Below are positions 1 through 8,915 of a stretch of 64,000 nucleotides of DNA, in pieces. Positions within the stretch are counted from its first letter, which is position 1; each line of letters begins with the position of its first letter. Origin of the DNA: an uncultured Bacilli bacterium (GTDB taxonomy: Bacteria > Bacillota_I > Bacilli_A > RF39 > UBA660); NCBI GenBank assembly GCA_934100165.1, contig CAKOPN010000006.1:61839-125838 (forward strand). The letters run 5' to 3'. Position numbers and translations under genes: made by a program. The notes beneath the pieces were generated by a model. The model saw nothing but the letters and a program-made list of their open reading frames with translations. It made no database searches and was not told where the DNA came from.

Positions 1-244
1 GCTTACTTTCTCCTGAATTCATTGTTGTGTTTGTTGTCACTTTTCCAGTTGTGAAAGTTTCATTGTTAAGACCTTTTATAAATTCTTTTGAACTTTCTTT
101 TAAGTTCTTAAATGATGTTTCAACATGATTTGTTAATATTTTTTTGTCACTTGGCTTAAATAGGAAAAACATTCCTACACCAATTGCTGCTACACCAATA
201 ATTATTAAACATATTATTAGAGTAGTCTTTAATTTTTTATTCAT
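1..244 (-). CDS. Membrane-anchored exported protein, N-terminal part (runs off the window)
   Basis: Only the first 81 codons are present; the gene continues beyond position 1. The start ATG (242-244) follows a good ribosome site (AGAGGTGAG). The product begins MNKKLKTTL, then has one hydrophobic segment at about residues 7-28, then a hydrophilic stretch rich in Lys, Thr and Asn that would lie outside the cell. It looks like a signal-anchored or secreted protein of unknown function. It lies downstream of the ribosomal cluster, from which a terminator at 317-346 separates it. Confidence 0.6.
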   Translation of the reverse strand, partial: MNKKLKTTLIICLIIIGVAAIGVGMFFLFKPSDKKILTNHVETSFKNLKESSKEFIKGLNNETFTTGKVTTNTTMNSGESK

Positions 245-316
245 TTTATCACACTCACCTCTACAGTGTTAGTATATTATATTTTAAATAAAAAGTCTAT
301 ATTAAACATTTTTTTC

Positions 317-346
317 AAAAAAAAACCTTGTATTGCTACAAAGGTT
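317..346 (-). terminator. Rho-independent terminator of the ribosomal supercluster
   Basis: On the minus strand a stem of about 9 bp (AACCTTTGTA with TACAAGGTT, one bulged base, GCAA loop) is followed by a long T run. It begins 11 bases after the rplQ stop codon and ends the rpsJ-to-rplQ transcript. Confidence 0.85.
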
Positions 347-357
347 AATTTTATCGT

Positions 358-699
358 TTAAACTAATTCGATTATTGCCATTAAAGCGTTGTCTCCACGT
401 CTTTCGTCAAGCTTTAATATTCTTGTATATCCACCGTTTCTAGTTGCATATTTTGGTGCTAATTCATCAAATACTTTCTTAACAGCAACAGTGTCGTTAT
501 GAAGGAAGGCAAGTGCACTTCTTCTTGCTACTAAACTACCATCTTTTCCGTAGGTAATCATTTTGTCAACGAATTTACGAACTTCTTTAGCTCTAGTTTC
601 AGTAGTAGTAACTCTGCCATTCATTATTACATCTCTTGTTAAATTAGCAAGCATGCTTCTTCTATGTTTATTATCAACACCTAGTTTTCTGTATGCCAT
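358..699 (-). CDS. rplQ: 50S ribosomal protein L17
   Basis: L17 is a large-subunit protein near the peptide exit tunnel. The 113-residue product begins MAYRKLG and carries the family's RRSMLANL segment at about 14-21; the length is typical of bacteria. It is the last gene of the cluster, 15 bp after rpoA, the usual alpha-operon order, and is followed directly by a terminator. Confidence 0.97.
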   Translation of the reverse strand: MAYRKLGVDNKHRRSMLANLTRDVIMNGRVTTTETRAKEVRKFVDKMITYGKDGSLVARRSALAFLHNDTVAVKKVFDELAPKYATRNGGYTRILKLDERRGDNALMAIIELV

Positions 700-714
700 A
701 TTCTTTCCTCCTTA

Positions 715-1665
715 CTAATCATCATTACGTAGTACAAGACCTAAATCTCTTACTTTATCTAACACTTCTTTTAGTGATTTCTTACCTAAATTACGTATTT
801 TCATCATGTCGTTTTCACTCTTGTTAACTAAATCTTGAAGAGTATGAATATTTGCTCTCTTTAAGCAGTTGTATGCTCTTACAGAGAAATCCAAATCTTC
901 TATTGTAGTCTCTAAAGCTTTTACTTTAGGATCTTCTGTTTTTTCAATCATCATACCAGTCATATCAGCGATATTACTTAAATTAGTAAGAATATTGAAA
1001 TGTTCAATTAAAATTCTTGATGCTAAAGCAATTGCTTCTTCTGGTTTCATAGAACCTTTAGTCCATACATTAAGTATTAGTTTATCATAGTTTTCATTTT
1101 GTCCAACACGAGCAGGTTCAACATCATAAGAAATTCTATCAATTGGAGTAAATATTGAATCTATTGCAATAACTCCAACTTTTCTAATATCAAGAAGTTT
1201 CTTGTTTTCTTCACTTCTTACGTATCCTCTGCCGTTTGATACAGTCATTTCCATAATTAGTTTTCCACCCTTAGCAACATTTGCAATTACTAAGTCTGGG
1301 TTAATTATTTCGATATCTGAATCATGTTCGATATCTCCTGCAGTAACTGGACCTTCTTCAGTTTTACTTATTCTAATAGTTTTAATTTCTTTAGAATGAT
1401 TCTTAACTACTACTTGTTTTAAATTTAATATAATTGTTGTTACGTCTTCAAGTACTCCTTCAATTGTTTGGAATTCATGTAAAACTCCTTCAATTTTTAC
1501 GCTGCTAATTGCACTTCCAGGAAGACTTGATAGCATAACACGTCTTAATGCATTTCCTAAAGTTGTACCGAATCCTCTTTCAAGTGGTTCGATTTCGAAT
1601 TTACCATAAAAATTACTTTCTACATAATCAGTTATTTTATAGTTTGGTTTTTCAAATTCAATCAT
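715..1665 (-). CDS. rpoA: DNA-directed RNA polymerase alpha subunit
   Basis: This subunit dimerises to start RNA polymerase assembly; its C-terminal domain contacts UP elements and activators. At 316 residues it has the usual two parts: an N-terminal assembly domain (about 1-230, with the ERGFGTTLGNALRR segment near 30-43) and a C-terminal helix-hairpin-helix domain (about 250-310, with IRNLGKKSL). It sits between rpsK and rplQ as in Bacilli, with ribosome site GGAGG. The small-subunit gene rpsD, found next to rpoA in some phyla, is absent here, as in Bacillus. Confidence 0.98.
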   Translation of the reverse strand: MIEFEKPNYKITDYVESNFYGKFEIEPLERGFGTTLGNALRRVMLSSLPGSAISSVKIEGVLHEFQTIEGVLEDVTTIILNLKQVVVKNHSKEIKTIRISKTEEGPVTAGDIEHDSDIEIINPDLVIANVAKGGKLIMEMTVSNGRGYVRSEENKKLLDIRKVGVIAIDSIFTPIDRISYDVEPARVGQNENYDKLILNVWTKGSMKPEEAIALASRILIEHFNILTNLSNIADMTGMMIEKTEDPKVKALETTIEDLDFSVRAYNCLKRANIHTLQDLVNKSENDMMKIRNLGKKSLKEVLDKVRDLGLVLRNDD

Positions 1666-1695
1666 GAAACTACCTCCTTTATTTTTTAGTTACTA

Positions 1696-2079
1696 TTAAC
1701 CACGTGGACGCTTTGGTGGGCGACATCCATTATGTGGAATAGGTGTTACATCAGTAATTGAAGTTATTTCTAATCCTGCTGTTTGAAGTGATCTTATAGC
1801 AGTTTCTCTTCCAGGTCCTAAACCTTTAACTTGTACTTCTATTTTTCTCATGCCTAAATCATAAGCAGCTTTTCCAGCAGCTTCTGCAGCCATTCCAGCA
1901 GCAAATGGAGTAGATTTTTTACTTCCTTTAAATCCGATTGCTCCACTACTAGCCCAAGAAATAGCGCAACCTTCTTTATCTGTTATAGTAGTAATTGTAT
2001 TATTAAATGTTGAATGAATATGTGCTACACCTTCAGGAACATTCTTTTTGACTTTTTTCTTTCTTGTCTTATAAGCCAT
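1696..2079 (-). CDS. rpsK: 30S ribosomal protein S11
   Basis: S11 lies on the platform of the small subunit near the mRNA exit. The 127-residue protein has the family signature GPGRETAIRSLQ at about 88-99 and the conserved C-terminal TPIPHNGCRPPK stretch, whose Asn-Gly pair is the known isoaspartate site. It lies between rpsM and rpoA in standard alpha-operon order with a strong ribosome site. Confidence 0.98.
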   Translation of the reverse strand: MAYKTRKKKVKKNVPEGVAHIHSTFNNTITTITDKEGCAISWASSGAIGFKGSKKSTPFAAGMAAEAAGKAAYDLGMRKIEVQVKGLGPGRETAIRSLQTAGLEITSITDVTPIPHNGCRPPKRPRG

Positions 2080-2112
2080 GTTTTTTTTCCTCCTTTAACA
2101 TATATTATTTAA

Positions 2113-2478
2113 TTATTTCTTTTTGTTAGCAACAGTTTTTCCTTTACCTTTACGAGTTCTAGCATTACTTCTAGTGCTTTGTCCTCTAACTGGTAATCCT
2201 TTTTTATGACGAGTTCCTTGATATGAATTGATTTCCATTTTAGTCTTGATGTTCATGTTAATTTCACGTCTTAAATCACCTTCAACCATGTATTTAGAAA
2301 CTTCTTCACGTAGTCTAGTTAATTCATCGTTATCTAGATCTTTAACTCTTTTGCTACCTTCAACTTTTGCGTCATTAACTATTTTCTTTGCTAAATTTCT
2401 TCCTATTCCATAAATATAAGTTATTGAAGTTTCAACTTGCTTATCATTTGGAATATCTACACCTTTAATACGAGCCAT
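2113..2478 (-). CDS. rpsM: 30S ribosomal protein S13
   Basis: S13 sits on the head of the 30S subunit and contacts the P-site tRNA and 50S bridge B1. The 121-residue product starts MARIKGVDIP, has the helix-two-turn-helix region (YGIGRNLAKKI at about 23-33) and the basic C-terminal RGQSTRSNARTRKG tail that reaches the tRNA. It follows rpmJ as in other Bacilli. Confidence 0.98.
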   Translation of the reverse strand: MARIKGVDIPNDKQVETSITYIYGIGRNLAKKIVNDAKVEGSKRVKDLDNDELTRLREEVSKYMVEGDLRREINMNIKTKMEINSYQGTRHKKGLPVRGQSTRSNARTRKGKGKTVANKKK

Positions 2479-2496
2479 TTCTTACACTCCCTTTCA

Positions 2497-2610
2497 TTAA
2501 CCTTGTTTTTGTTTGTGTTTTGGATTTTCACAAATAACCATTACTTTACCTTTACGTTTAATTATTTTACATTTTTCACATATTGGTTTTACAGATGCTC
2601 TTACTTTCAT
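2497..2610 (-). CDS. rpmJ: 50S ribosomal protein L36, zinc-binding type
   Basis: A 37-codon gene between infA and rpsM. The product begins MKVRASVKPIC and carries Cys11, Cys14, Cys27 and His32, the C+ zinc-ribbon form of L36. A GGAGGGAT ribosome site lies just upstream. Retention of the Cys residues means a zinc-dependent copy; no zinc-free paralogue is seen in the window. Confidence 0.96.
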   Translation of the reverse strand: MKVRASVKPICEKCKIIKRKGKVMVICENPKHKQKQG

Positions 2611-2620
2611 TTTATCCCTC

Positions 2621-2839
2621 CTATGGTTTTCTATAGGTTATACGCCCACGTGTTAAGTCATAAGGTGATAGTTCTAACATTACGGTATCCCCCGGTAAGA
2701 TGCGAATGTAGTTCATTCGGATTTTACCAGAAACGTGAGCCTCCACAATGTGACCATTTTCAAGTTCAACTTTGAACTTTCCACCTGGTATTATTTCTAG
2801 AACCTTACCTTCTATTTCGATTGTATCTTCTTTTGCCAT
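2621..2839 (-). CDS. infA: Translation initiation factor IF-1
   Basis: IF-1 binds the 30S A site during initiation. The 72-residue product is a single OB-fold with the characteristic MAKEDTIEIEG start and the RGRITYR end. It lies 4 bp after map and 10 bp before rpmJ, the standard Bacilli arrangement. Confidence 0.98.
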   Translation of the reverse strand: MAKEDTIEIEGKVLEIIPGGKFKVELENGHIVEAHVSGKIRMNYIRILPGDTVMLELSPYDLTRGRITYRKP

Positions 2840-2843
2840 AATA

Positions 2844-3590
2844 TCACTCTCCTGTCAAAATTTGATATCCATCTTTTGTTACAACAACAGTATGCTCAAA
2901 GTGAGCTGATGGACTACCGTCATAACTTTCTATTGTCCAACCATCATCTAGTATACATATATCTGCTTTACCTAAGTTCAACATAGGTTCAACAGCAAAT
3001 ACCATTCCTTCTTTTATAAGTGGTCCAGTTCCAGCTTTTCCGTAATTTGGAATATCTGGAGCTTCATGTAAGTTATGACCTACGCCATGACCTACAAGTT
3101 CTTTAACTACACCTAAATGATATTTTTTAGCTACTGTTTCAACAGCATGTGAGATATCACCAATGTGATTACCTGGCTTAACCATACTAAGTCCAGCAAA
3201 TAATGCTTCTTCGGTATGTTTCATTAAGAGTTCTTTCTCTTTACTAACATCTCCTACTTTGTATGTCCATGCTGAATCACCATGATATCCTTTGTAGCAT
3301 GCGCAAATATCGATAGATATTATATCACCATTTTTTAATTTTCGATCACTTGGAATTCCATGAACTACTTCTTCATTAACACTTGTACAAAGTGTTGCTG
3401 GATATCCTTCATAACCTTTACAAGAAGGAATAGCACCTTGGCTTCTTATAAAGTCTTCTGCAAGAGTGTCTAACTCTTTTGTTGTTATTCCTTCTTTAAT
3501 AAATGGTTTTAGATATTGGTGAGTTTTATAAACAATAGAACCAGCAATCTTTAAAAGTTCAATTTCTCTTTCACTTTTAATACTAATCAA
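2844..3590 (-). CDS. map: Methionine aminopeptidase, type I
   Basis: It removes the initiator Met from nascent proteins using a two-metal site. The ~248-residue pita-bread fold shows the metal ligands in ISIDICACYKGYHGD (two Asp), the conserved GHGVG histidine and FAVEPM (Glu). I place the start at the TTG of position 3590 because it gives MISIKSEREIE, the usual family N-terminus, and has AGGTGAT in front; a GTG at 3599 is the alternative. It overlaps the end of adk by 8 bp, implying translational coupling. Confidence 0.93.
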   Translation of the reverse strand: MISIKSEREIELLKIAGSIVYKTHQYLKPFIKEGITTKELDTLAEDFIRSQGAIPSCKGYEGYPATLCTSVNEEVVHGIPSDRKLKNGDIISIDICACYKGYHGDSAWTYKVGDVSKEKELLMKHTEEALFAGLSMVKPGNHIGDISHAVETVAKKYHLGVVKELVGHGVGHNLHEAPDIPNYGKAGTGPLIKEGMVFAVEPMLNLGKADICILDDGWTIESYDGSPSAHFEHTVVVTKDGYQILTGE

Positions 3591-4254
3591 GTTTATCACC
3601 TAGAGTTTTTAAAAGCTCAGTTACTTGTTCAAATGTATATTCAGAACCTTTATTACTATCTACAGTGTATAAGTTTCCTTTAGCACTATAGAAGTCTATT
3701 AAAGGTTGTGTCTTTTCTACGTAAGTATTATATCTTGTTTCAAGTGATTCAAGATTGTCATCACTTCTTTGATATAACTTTCCACCACATTTATCACAAG
3801 TACCTTCTACTTTTGGAGTAAGTTTAGGATTATTCATATTGTATATAGCACCGCATTCTTTGCAAAGTCTTCTACCAGTAATTCTACTAGCAAGTTCTTC
3901 CTTAGCAATATCTAGCACTATTACTATTCCTAAATCTCCATTTATTTTTTTGACTATTTCATCATATTTTTCAGCTTGTTTTACATTTCTTGGGAAACCA
4001 TCAAGAATATATCCTTTTTTGCAATCATCTTCCATAAGTCTATCTTCTAATAATTTATAAACAATTTCATCAGTAACAAGTAGTCCTTCTTTTTGCATAT
4101 TAGCAATTTCACGGCCTAACTCATCATCTTTTAAAACTCTTTCTCTTAGTAGATCACCTGTGGAAATATGTACATAATTATATTTTTCTTTTAGTTCTTT
4201 TGCAAGTGTTCCTTTGCCAGCACCTGGTGCTGCTAATAATATTAAATTTCTCAT
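3583..4254 (-). CDS. adk: Adenylate kinase with zinc-binding lid
   Basis: It converts ATP plus AMP to two ADP. The 223-residue product starts with the P-loop GAPGAGKGT (about 9-17), has the NMP-binding HISTGDLLR segment and a long lid containing four Cys (CKECG and CDKCGG), the structural zinc site common in Gram-positive adenylate kinases. The start overlaps the secY stop by 4 bp (ATGA). Confidence 0.98.
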   Translation of the reverse strand: MRNLILLAAPGAGKGTLAKELKEKYNYVHISTGDLLRERVLKDDELGREIANMQKEGLLVTDEIVYKLLEDRLMEDDCKKGYILDGFPRNVKQAEKYDEIVKKINGDLGIVIVLDIAKEELASRITGRRLCKECGAIYNMNNPKLTPKVEGTCDKCGGKLYQRSDDNLESLETRYNTYVEKTQPLIDFYSAKGNLYTVDSNKGSEYTFEQVTELLKTLGDKLD

Positions 4255-5510
4255 CTTCTTGAATAACCTCTCTTATAATTTCTTGTAACTAAGCTACCTT
4301 CTAGTTGCCTATATGTTTCTAGTGCAACACCTACAACGATTAGTAAGCTTGTTCCTCCTACTGAAACCGTTGATGATAGGTTTGTCAAAGATGAAAATAT
4401 TATTGGTAATGCAGATATTACGACAAGGAATAGTGCACCAAAAACTGTAAGTCTTGATAATACTTTCGAAATATAATTTTCAGTGTCTTTGCCAGGTCTT
4501 ACTCCTGGAACAAATCCACCATTATCTTTTAAATTCTTTGCAAGCTCTTCTGGTCTTAATTGTATAAATGTATAGAAGTATGCAAAGAAATATATAAGTA
4601 CTACAAATATTAAGAATCCAACTGGTTTTGTATAAGTTAAATAGTTGCTAACAAAGTTTTTAAATCCTTGGTTATCTACAAATTGTGCGATAACTCCTGG
4701 AATTGTTAAAAGACTTGATGCAAATATTACTGGTACAACTCCTGCTGTATTTATTTTAATTGGCATATATGATTTATTACCACCAATTGCTATTGTAGAC
4801 TTGTTTGCATATTGTATTGGAACTCTTCTTTCAGCTTCTTGCATGTATATTACACCGATTACTACAGCAAAATATACTATTACGAAAGCTATAAAAATAA
4901 GTGTACCAATAAGTGTACTAAAATTACCAGATAATACTAATTCTTCAAAGGCTGTAACGAACATTGATGGAAGTGTTGATATTATACCTGCCATAATTAT
5001 TAGTGATACACCATTTCCTATTCCTTTTTGGGTAATTTGATCTCCAAGCCATAATAGGAATGCTGTTCCTGCTGTTATAACAGTTGCAACATACATGTAA
5101 TCCATTGTTGTTTTGCCTTGACCTAAGAATGCTATTGCAAATACGAATCCTTCAATAAATGCAAATATTATTCCTAGATATCTAGTAATTTTATTTATTT
5201 TTTGTCGACCCGTAGGTCCTTCATCTTTAAGTTCACTAAAATACGGAACTATATCCATTTGTAATAACTGCACTATAATCGATGCCGTTATGTATGGTGT
5301 TACTCCAAGTGAAAATATGGAGAACTTCTGCATTGCTCCTCCTGTAAATGAGTTAAGCGTTGCAAACGCACCAACATCGATATTTGGTGTTCCAGGTATT
5401 TGAACATAGGTACCAATTATAAATAATGCTAGTGAACCTAATGTAAATAATACTCTAAATCTTAAATCTTTATTTGTAGGTGCGAATAATTGTTTCAATT
5501 CTTGAAACAT
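4251..5510 (-). CDS. secY: Protein translocase subunit SecY
   Basis: SecY is the membrane channel of the Sec translocon. The 419-residue product has about ten hydrophobic segments, the plug region with SLGVTPYITASIIVQLL near 67-83, and the conserved cytoplasmic loop ending in GVRPGKDTENYI near 335-346. It sits between rplO and adk, as in the spc operon of Bacilli. Confidence 0.98.
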   Translation of the reverse strand: MFQELKQLFAPTNKDLRFRVLFTLGSLALFIIGTYVQIPGTPNIDVGAFATLNSFTGGAMQKFSIFSLGVTPYITASIIVQLLQMDIVPYFSELKDEGPTGRQKINKITRYLGIIFAFIEGFVFAIAFLGQGKTTMDYMYVATVITAGTAFLLWLGDQITQKGIGNGVSLIIMAGIISTLPSMFVTAFEELVLSGNFSTLIGTLIFIAFVIVYFAVVIGVIYMQEAERRVPIQYANKSTIAIGGNKSYMPIKINTAGVVPVIFASSLLTIPGVIAQFVDNQGFKNFVSNYLTYTKPVGFLIFVVLIYFFAYFYTFIQLRPEELAKNLKDNGGFVPGVRPGKDTENYISKVLSRLTVFGALFLVVISALPIIFSSLTNLSSTVSVGGTSLLIVVGVALETYRQLEGSLVTRNYKRGYSRR

Positions 5511-5511
5511 A

Positions 5512-5955
5512 TTACATCACCTCAATTTTACTTCCTGATGCTTCGATTTTTTCTTTAGCTGTCTTTGAAAATTTATGTGCTTGAACAGTTAATTTCTTTT
5601 CTAATGTTCCATTTCCAAGTACTTTAATACCGTCAAGTTCTTTTTTTACTAATCCCATTTCTTTTAGTAATGCAGGTGATACTGTTGTACCATCTTCAAA
5701 TCTATTTAAATCGCTAACATTGATAACTGCATATTTAGTTTGGAATTCATAGTTATTGAATCCTCTTTTTGGAAGACGTCTATATAATGGAGTTTGTCCT
5801 CCTTCAAATACAGTTCTTACTCCTCCACCACTTCTTGCGTTTTGACCTTTATGACCTTTACCACTTGTTTTTCCTAAACCTGATCCTCTACCACGACCTA
5901 CAATTTTTCTTTTTTGTGTAGCTCCGATATTTTTCTCTAATTCATGTAACTTCAT
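5512..5955 (-). CDS. rplO: 50S ribosomal protein L15
   Basis: A late-assembly large-subunit protein of 147 residues with the Gly/Arg-rich N-terminal arm (KIVGRGRGSGLGKTSGKG at about 18-35) and the C-terminal globular domain. Its ATG overlaps the rpsE stop by one base (TAATG), so rpmD (L30), usually found between these genes, is missing. Confidence 0.97.
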   Translation of the reverse strand: MKLHELEKNIGATQKRKIVGRGRGSGLGKTSGKGHKGQNARSGGGVRTVFEGGQTPLYRRLPKRGFNNYEFQTKYAVINVSDLNRFEDGTTVSPALLKEMGLVKKELDGIKVLGNGTLEKKLTVQAHKFSKTAKEKIEASGSKIEVM

Positions 5956-6464
5956 TATCCTAAAATCTCCTCTTTAGTTTTTCCTCTTAGGCTTGCAATG
6001 TGCTCAGGTGTTTTAATTTGTTTTAATGCATTAAGTGTTGCATTAGCCATATTGTTTTTAGTTCTTGATCCAAGTGATTTAGATAAAATGTCACGGATTC
6101 CTGCAAGTTCTAGAACAGCTCTAACTGCTCCACCAGCAATTACACCAGTACCAGCAGCAGCAGGTCTTAATAAAACTCTAGCAGCTCCTCTTTCTCCAAT
6201 TACTTCATAAGCAATTGTTCTATCATCAGTTAAAGGTATTTTAATTAAATTTTTGTTAGCATCTTGAATAGCTTTCTTTACGGCATCGCCAACTTCGTTA
6301 GCTTTTCCCATACCTAGTCCAACTTGACCATGTCTGTCCCCAACTACAACAGTAGCAGAAAATCTTCTTTGTCTACCACCTTTATTAACTTTAACAACAC
6401 TTTTGATTTCAACAACTTGTTCTTCTAAAGTTTTTGCTTTTGGGTCATTGTTTTTATTTTGCAT
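5955..6464 (-). CDS. rpsE: 30S ribosomal protein S5
   Basis: S5 helps decoding fidelity and mRNA unwinding. The 169-residue product has the double-stranded-RNA-binding-like domain with VVKVNKGGRQRRFSA at about 23-37 and the Gly-rich GTGVIAGGAVRAVLE region. It is followed directly by rplO with a 1-bp overlap rather than by rpmD. Confidence 0.97.
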   Translation of the reverse strand: MQNKNNDPKAKTLEEQVVEIKSVVKVNKGGRQRRFSATVVVGDRHGQVGLGMGKANEVGDAVKKAIQDANKNLIKIPLTDDRTIAYEVIGERGAARVLLRPAAAGTGVIAGGAVRAVLELAGIRDILSKSLGSRTKNNMANATLNALKQIKTPEHIASLRGKTKEEILG

Positions 6465-6478
6465 AAATTACCCTCCTT

Positions 6479-6841
6479 CTAAAATTCTAAACCATTTTCA
6501 CGTGCTGCTTCTGCTAAAGCTTTAACACGTCCATGATATAAGTATCCACCTCTATCGAATACTACTTTTTTAACGTTTGCTTTTTTTGCTTCAGCTGCTA
6601 CTTTTTCACCAACTTTAGTAGCTGCTTCAACATTGCTTCCATTAGTTAATTTTAGATCTTTATCAAGTGATGAGGCACTAGCTATTGTTGTTGCAGTCTC
6701 ATCATCAATAATCTGTGCAAAAATGTTTGAATTTGATCTAAACACATTAAGTCTTGGAACAGCACTTGTACCATGTACATCTTTTCTTACTCTTTTGTGT
6801 CTTTCAACACGCATAGCGTTTCTTGATTCTTTCTTAATCAT
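6479..6841 (-). CDS. rplR: 50S ribosomal protein L18
   Basis: L18 binds 5S rRNA in the central protuberance with L5. The 120-residue product has the basic N-terminus and the C-terminal FDRGGYLYHGRVKALAEAARE signature (about 95-115). It lies between rplF and rpsE in the standard spc order. Confidence 0.97.
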   Translation of the reverse strand: MIKKESRNAMRVERHKRVRKDVHGTSAVPRLNVFRSNSNIFAQIIDDETATTIASASSLDKDLKLTNGSNVEAATKVGEKVAAEAKKANVKKVVFDRGGYLYHGRVKALAEAARENGLEF

Positions 6842-6866
6842 AAGTAACTTCTCCTTATCTTATATT

Positions 6867-7397
6867 TTAAGCAGCTTTCTTACCTTCCTTACGAATAATG
6901 TGTTCGTCTTTATAACGAATACCTTTTCCTTTATAAGGTTCTGGTTGTCTAACTTTTCTAACATTTGCTGCAAATTCTCCAACTTTTTCTTTATCGATAC
7001 CTTTAATAGTAAGTTCTGTATTACTTGGAACTTCTACTGTAATACCTTCTGGAATTTGCATTTCAACTGGATGTGAATATCCAGCACTAATAACTATTAC
7101 ATTACCTTTTAGAGTGAAACGGTAACCTACACCAATGATTTCAAGTTTCTTTTCATAACCATGTGTAACACCAGTAATCATATTATTGATGTTAGCATTG
7201 ATTGTACCATGCATTGGTTTGTAATTATCATTTGCTCTTAATACTTCTAAAGTGTTGTCTTCTACTTTAATAGTGATTCCTTTTACTAGATTAGTAGTAA
7301 GGGATCCTTTAGGTCCTTTAACAGTTACTATTCCATTTTCTTCTGTAATTGTAACACCTTCTGGTATTGCAATCTTTCTATTTCCTATACGACTCAT
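6867..7397 (-). CDS. rplF: 50S ribosomal protein L6
   Basis: L6 lies near the factor-binding site. The 176-residue protein contains two similar alpha/beta domains and the C-terminal signature PEPYKGKGIRY at about 152-162. It starts MSRIGNRKI after a GGAGG-type site and lies between rpsH and rplR. Confidence 0.97.
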   Translation of the reverse strand: MSRIGNRKIAIPEGVTITEENGIVTVKGPKGSLTTNLVKGITIKVEDNTLEVLRANDNYKPMHGTINANINNMITGVTHGYEKKLEIIGVGYRFTLKGNVIVISAGYSHPVEMQIPEGITVEVPSNTELTIKGIDKEKVGEFAANVRKVRQPEPYKGKGIRYKDEHIIRKEGKKAA

Positions 7398-7421
7398 TTC
7401 AAGGCCTCCTTACACTTTAGA

Positions 7422-7823
7422 TTACCAGATGTAAGCTAAAACTTCTCCACCAAGGTTTTCTTTACGAGCTTGTTTATCTGTCATAATTCCTTTTGAAGTA
7501 GAAATTATAGCAATTCCTAATCCATTTAATACTTTTGGAACTTCATCGCTTTTAACATAAACTCTTAATCCTGGTTTTGAAATACGCTTTAATCCAGTAA
7601 TTACTTTTTCTTTTTTATTTCCATATTTAAGTGTTAGTAAAATGTTCTTTTGAGCATCTTCTCCAACTACTTTGTAATCTTTTATAAATCCTTCTTCTTT
7701 TAAAATTCTAGCAAGTTCTACTTTTAATTTAGAAGCAGGAACGGTTACATCAGCATAACCCATTGAATTTGCATTACGCATACGCGTTAGCATATCTGCA
7801 ATTGTATCAGTTACTACAGCCAT
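7422..7823 (-). CDS. rpsH: 30S ribosomal protein S8
   Basis: S8 binds helix 21 of 16S rRNA; in many bacteria it also represses the spc operon. The 133-residue product begins MAVVTDTIADMLTRMRNA, has PGLRVYV in the middle and the C-terminal motif STSKGIMTDKQARKENLGGE. It lies in normal order between rpsN and rplF. Confidence 0.97.
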   Translation of the reverse strand: MAVVTDTIADMLTRMRNANSMGYADVTVPASKLKVELARILKEEGFIKDYKVVGEDAQKNILLTLKYGNKKEKVITGLKRISKPGLRVYVKSDEVPKVLNGLGIAIISTSKGIMTDKQARKENLGGEVLAYIW

Positions 7824-7842
7824 ATAAAATCCTCCTTCCCAA

Positions 7843-8028
7843 TTACCAGCTTGATTTTTTAATTCCTGGTATTTGTCCTTTATAAGCTAATTCTCTAAAG
7901 CAAATACGGCATATTCCAAATTTACTCATAACTGCATGAGGTCTACCACATCTTTTGCAACGTGTATATTCACGTACTTTGAATTTTTGCTTTCTATTAG
8001 CTTTAACAATCATACTTTTTTTTGCCAT
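7843..8028 (-). CDS. rpsN: 30S ribosomal protein S14, short zinc-binding type
   Basis: A 61-residue S14 of the C+ class: Cys pairs CKRCGR and CRIC (about residues 24-43) form a zinc ribbon. Start chosen at the ATG of position 8028 (MAKKSMIV), which has GGAGGG upstream; an in-frame ATG farther upstream lies inside the end of rplE. It follows rplE by 13 bp. Confidence 0.96.
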   Translation of the reverse strand: MAKKSMIVKANRKQKFKVREYTRCKRCGRPHAVMSKFGICRICFRELAYKGQIPGIKKSSW

Positions 8029-8041
8029 TATTACCCTCCAA

Positions 8042-8581
8042 TTACTTTCTAAATGGAATTCCAAGTTCACTTAATAAATCATAAGCTTCTTCGTTAGTTT
8101 TTGCAGTTGTTACAAATACGATATCCATTCCACGTACTTTTACAACACTGTCATATTCTATCTCAGAAAATATAAGTTGTTCTTTAATTCCAAGTGTGTA
8201 GTTTCCTCTACCATCAAAAGCTTTTGGTGAAACACCTCTAAAATCACGTACACGAGGAAGACCGATTGATACTAACTTATCCATGAAGTTGTACATATTG
8301 TTTCCTCTTAAAGTAACTTTACAACCAATTGATTGTCCTTCTCTTACTTTAAATCCTGCTATTGATTTTCTAGCTTTTGTAATAACTGGTTTTTGTCCTG
8401 AAATAACTTCAAGATCTTTTACGGCTGCATCTAGTAATTTTGAATTACTTGTTGCATCTCCTACACCCATGTTAATAACTATTTTTTCTAGTTTAGGAAC
8501 TTCCATTATTGTAGTATAATTATGTTTTTTAATTAGACTTGGAACAATTTCATTCATATATCTTTCTTTTAGGCGGTTCAT
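8042..8581 (-). CDS. rplE: 50S ribosomal protein L5
   Basis: L5 holds 5S rRNA in the central protuberance and contacts the P-site tRNA. The 179-residue product has the family motif LEKIVINMGVGDA at about 28-40 and ends in the ELGIPFRK segment. Gene order rplX-rplE-rpsN is standard. Confidence 0.97.
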   Translation of the reverse strand: MNRLKERYMNEIVPSLIKKHNYTTIMEVPKLEKIVINMGVGDATSNSKLLDAAVKDLEVISGQKPVITKARKSIAGFKVREGQSIGCKVTLRGNNMYNFMDKLVSIGLPRVRDFRGVSPKAFDGRGNYTLGIKEQLIFSEIEYDSVVKVRGMDIVFVTTAKTNEEAYDLLSELGIPFRK

Positions 8582-8600
8582 AAATCAAGTCCTCCTTCCA

Positions 8601-8906
8601 CTAATCGATTTTCTCGTTAGATTTCTTAGCTACTCTAACTTTTTTATCTTTTTCTATAGTATGTCCGATTCTAGTTCTCTTTTTAGTCTTAGGATCGATA
8701 AGCATAACATTAGATCTATGAATTGGTGCTTCTTGTTCAAGAATTCCACCAGTTTCTTGACCGTTTCCTTTTTTATGTTTCTTTACGATATTACATCCTT
8801 CAACTATAACTCTATTTTCGGCTTTAAGGGTTTTTGTAATTTTTCCTTCTTTACCTTTACTAGATCCAGCAATTACTATAACTTTATCTCCTACTTTTAA
8901 GTTCAT
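8601..8906 (-). CDS. rplX: 50S ribosomal protein L24
   Basis: L24 is an early assembly protein near the tunnel exit. The 101-residue product carries the KOW motif (VGDKVIVIAGSSKGKEGKI at about 5-23). It lies between rplN and rplE with an AGGAGG site. Confidence 0.97.
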   Translation of the reverse strand: MNLKVGDKVIVIAGSSKGKEGKITKTLKAENRVIVEGCNIVKKHKKGNGQETGGILEQEAPIHRSNVMLIDPKTKKRTRIGHTIEKDKKVRVAKKSNEKID

Positions 8907-8915
8907 AATATCCTC

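Noticed and set aside
869..1399. Plus-strand open frames within rpoA
   Set aside because: They lie antisense to a clear rpoA gene, have no ribosome sites, and are hydrophobic in the way antisense frames of AT-rich genes often are. The same holds for antisense frames over rpsM, infA, adk, secY, rpsE, rplR and rplE.
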